A stretch of DNA of 47,988 nt from the IMG/VR virus record IMGVR_UViG_3300047557_003911, positions 1 to 47,988 of that record. One strand, written 5' to 3'. The notes under the pieces were generated by a model. That model did not search any database. It was given only the letters and a program-made list of their open reading frames with translations, and was not told the DNA's origin. This stretch comes from a virus. Below are positions 47,866 to 47,988 of the stretch, piece after piece. Numbering within the stretch: position 1 is the stretch's first letter; each line of letters begins with the position of its first letter. The translations under genes were made by a program, and so were the position numbers.

Positions 47866-47988
47866 TCACTGAGACTTATTAGACTCATCCTGTTTATATT
47901 TATTCCTCTTATCTATCGAATTAAATTGATTCATTACTCTGTTATAAATATCAATTGCATCTTCTTTTGTTACAACAGCTTGCTCACA
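47866..47988 (-). CDS. C-terminal end of a gene cut off by the window
   Basis: The frame is open from base 47988 to a TGA at 47866, 40 codons. The visible end is charged and helical (EDAIDIYNRVMNQFNSIDKR), Lys/Asn rich, with no motif. It reads in the same direction as the primase block and ends 69 nt before its first small gene. Confidence 0.6.
   Translation of the reverse strand, partial: CEQAVVTKEDAIDIYNRVMNQFNSIDKRNKYKQDESNKSQ

Noticed and set aside
24949-47881. TGAGACTTATTA at 24949-24960 and 47870-47881 as phage attachment sites
   Set aside because: Twelve bases shared in a 48-kb AT-rich window is expected by chance, and the second copy lies in an ordinary gene end.
1-47988. Cyanophage photosynthesis or carbon genes (psbA, psbD, hli, talC)
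   Set aside because: I looked for their characteristic proteins among all real frames and saw none in this window.

Overview
The window is an internal piece of a tailed double-stranded DNA phage genome; genes run off both ends. Several features point to a cyanobacterial host: a small gene matching the phycobilisome-degradation adaptor NblA, a phage S-adenosylmethionine decarboxylase, an integrase-like protein of the kind seen in marine picocyanobacteria, and many small basic proteins of the cyanophage type. I see no photosystem, carbon-metabolism or tRNA genes here, and no T4-like or T7-like core set, so I call it an unclassified cyanophage (Caudoviricetes) of neither group.

Layout. 1-10318 (+): a partial large virion-type gene and a dense row of small genes, several rich in glycine-zipper or Gly/Ala hydrophobic stretches (possible ejected or membrane-active virion proteins). 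10348-19710 (+): packaging and head module, with large terminase, a membrane/coiled-coil protein, an AbrB/MazE-like protein, portal, a probable scaffold overlapping the portal by 563 nt, a glycine-rich protein, the major capsid gene and a probable decoration protein, ending near a strong terminator at 19731-19754. The capsid gene appears to be split after codon 3 by an 848-nt group I intron that carries an HNH endonuclease on the antisense strand. 19782-24919 (+): M15-type peptidase, head/neck candidates, a structured RNA of about 190 nt, a tail lysozyme and two structural proteins, one with a split SWIM-like Cys/His motif.

24920-30383: an accessory zone with a degenerate tyrosine-recombinase-like gene convergent with an excisionase-like gene, a free-standing HNH endonuclease, a large helical protein, small basic proteins, a GH24 lysozyme and the nblA-like gene. 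30371-33908 is mostly minus strand: DUF3310, dCTP deaminase, a Dam-like protein, two unknowns and an HTH protein packed with overlapping ends. 33963-40532 (+): host recognition and lysis, with two repeat-built fibre proteins, a ten-repeat propeller-like protein, a fibre chaperone and a two-domain endolysin. 40533-47988 (-): unknown conserved proteins, two HNH proteins, a repeat-bearing intergenic region, a GT4-type glycosyltransferase, speD and a P4-type primase-helicase.

How it works together: the plus-strand blocks build and package the virion and deliver host-wall degradation, while the minus-strand blocks replicate DNA, adjust nucleotides and polyamines and probably glycosylate something. 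NblA would turn host phycobilisomes into amino acids. Much of the control seems to sit in RNA: a self-splicing intron, perfect hairpins directly before start codons, micro-ORFs overlapping two lysozyme starts, and a TANAAT-like box about 20-30 nt before many starts. All functional calls come from reading motifs; no database search was possible.
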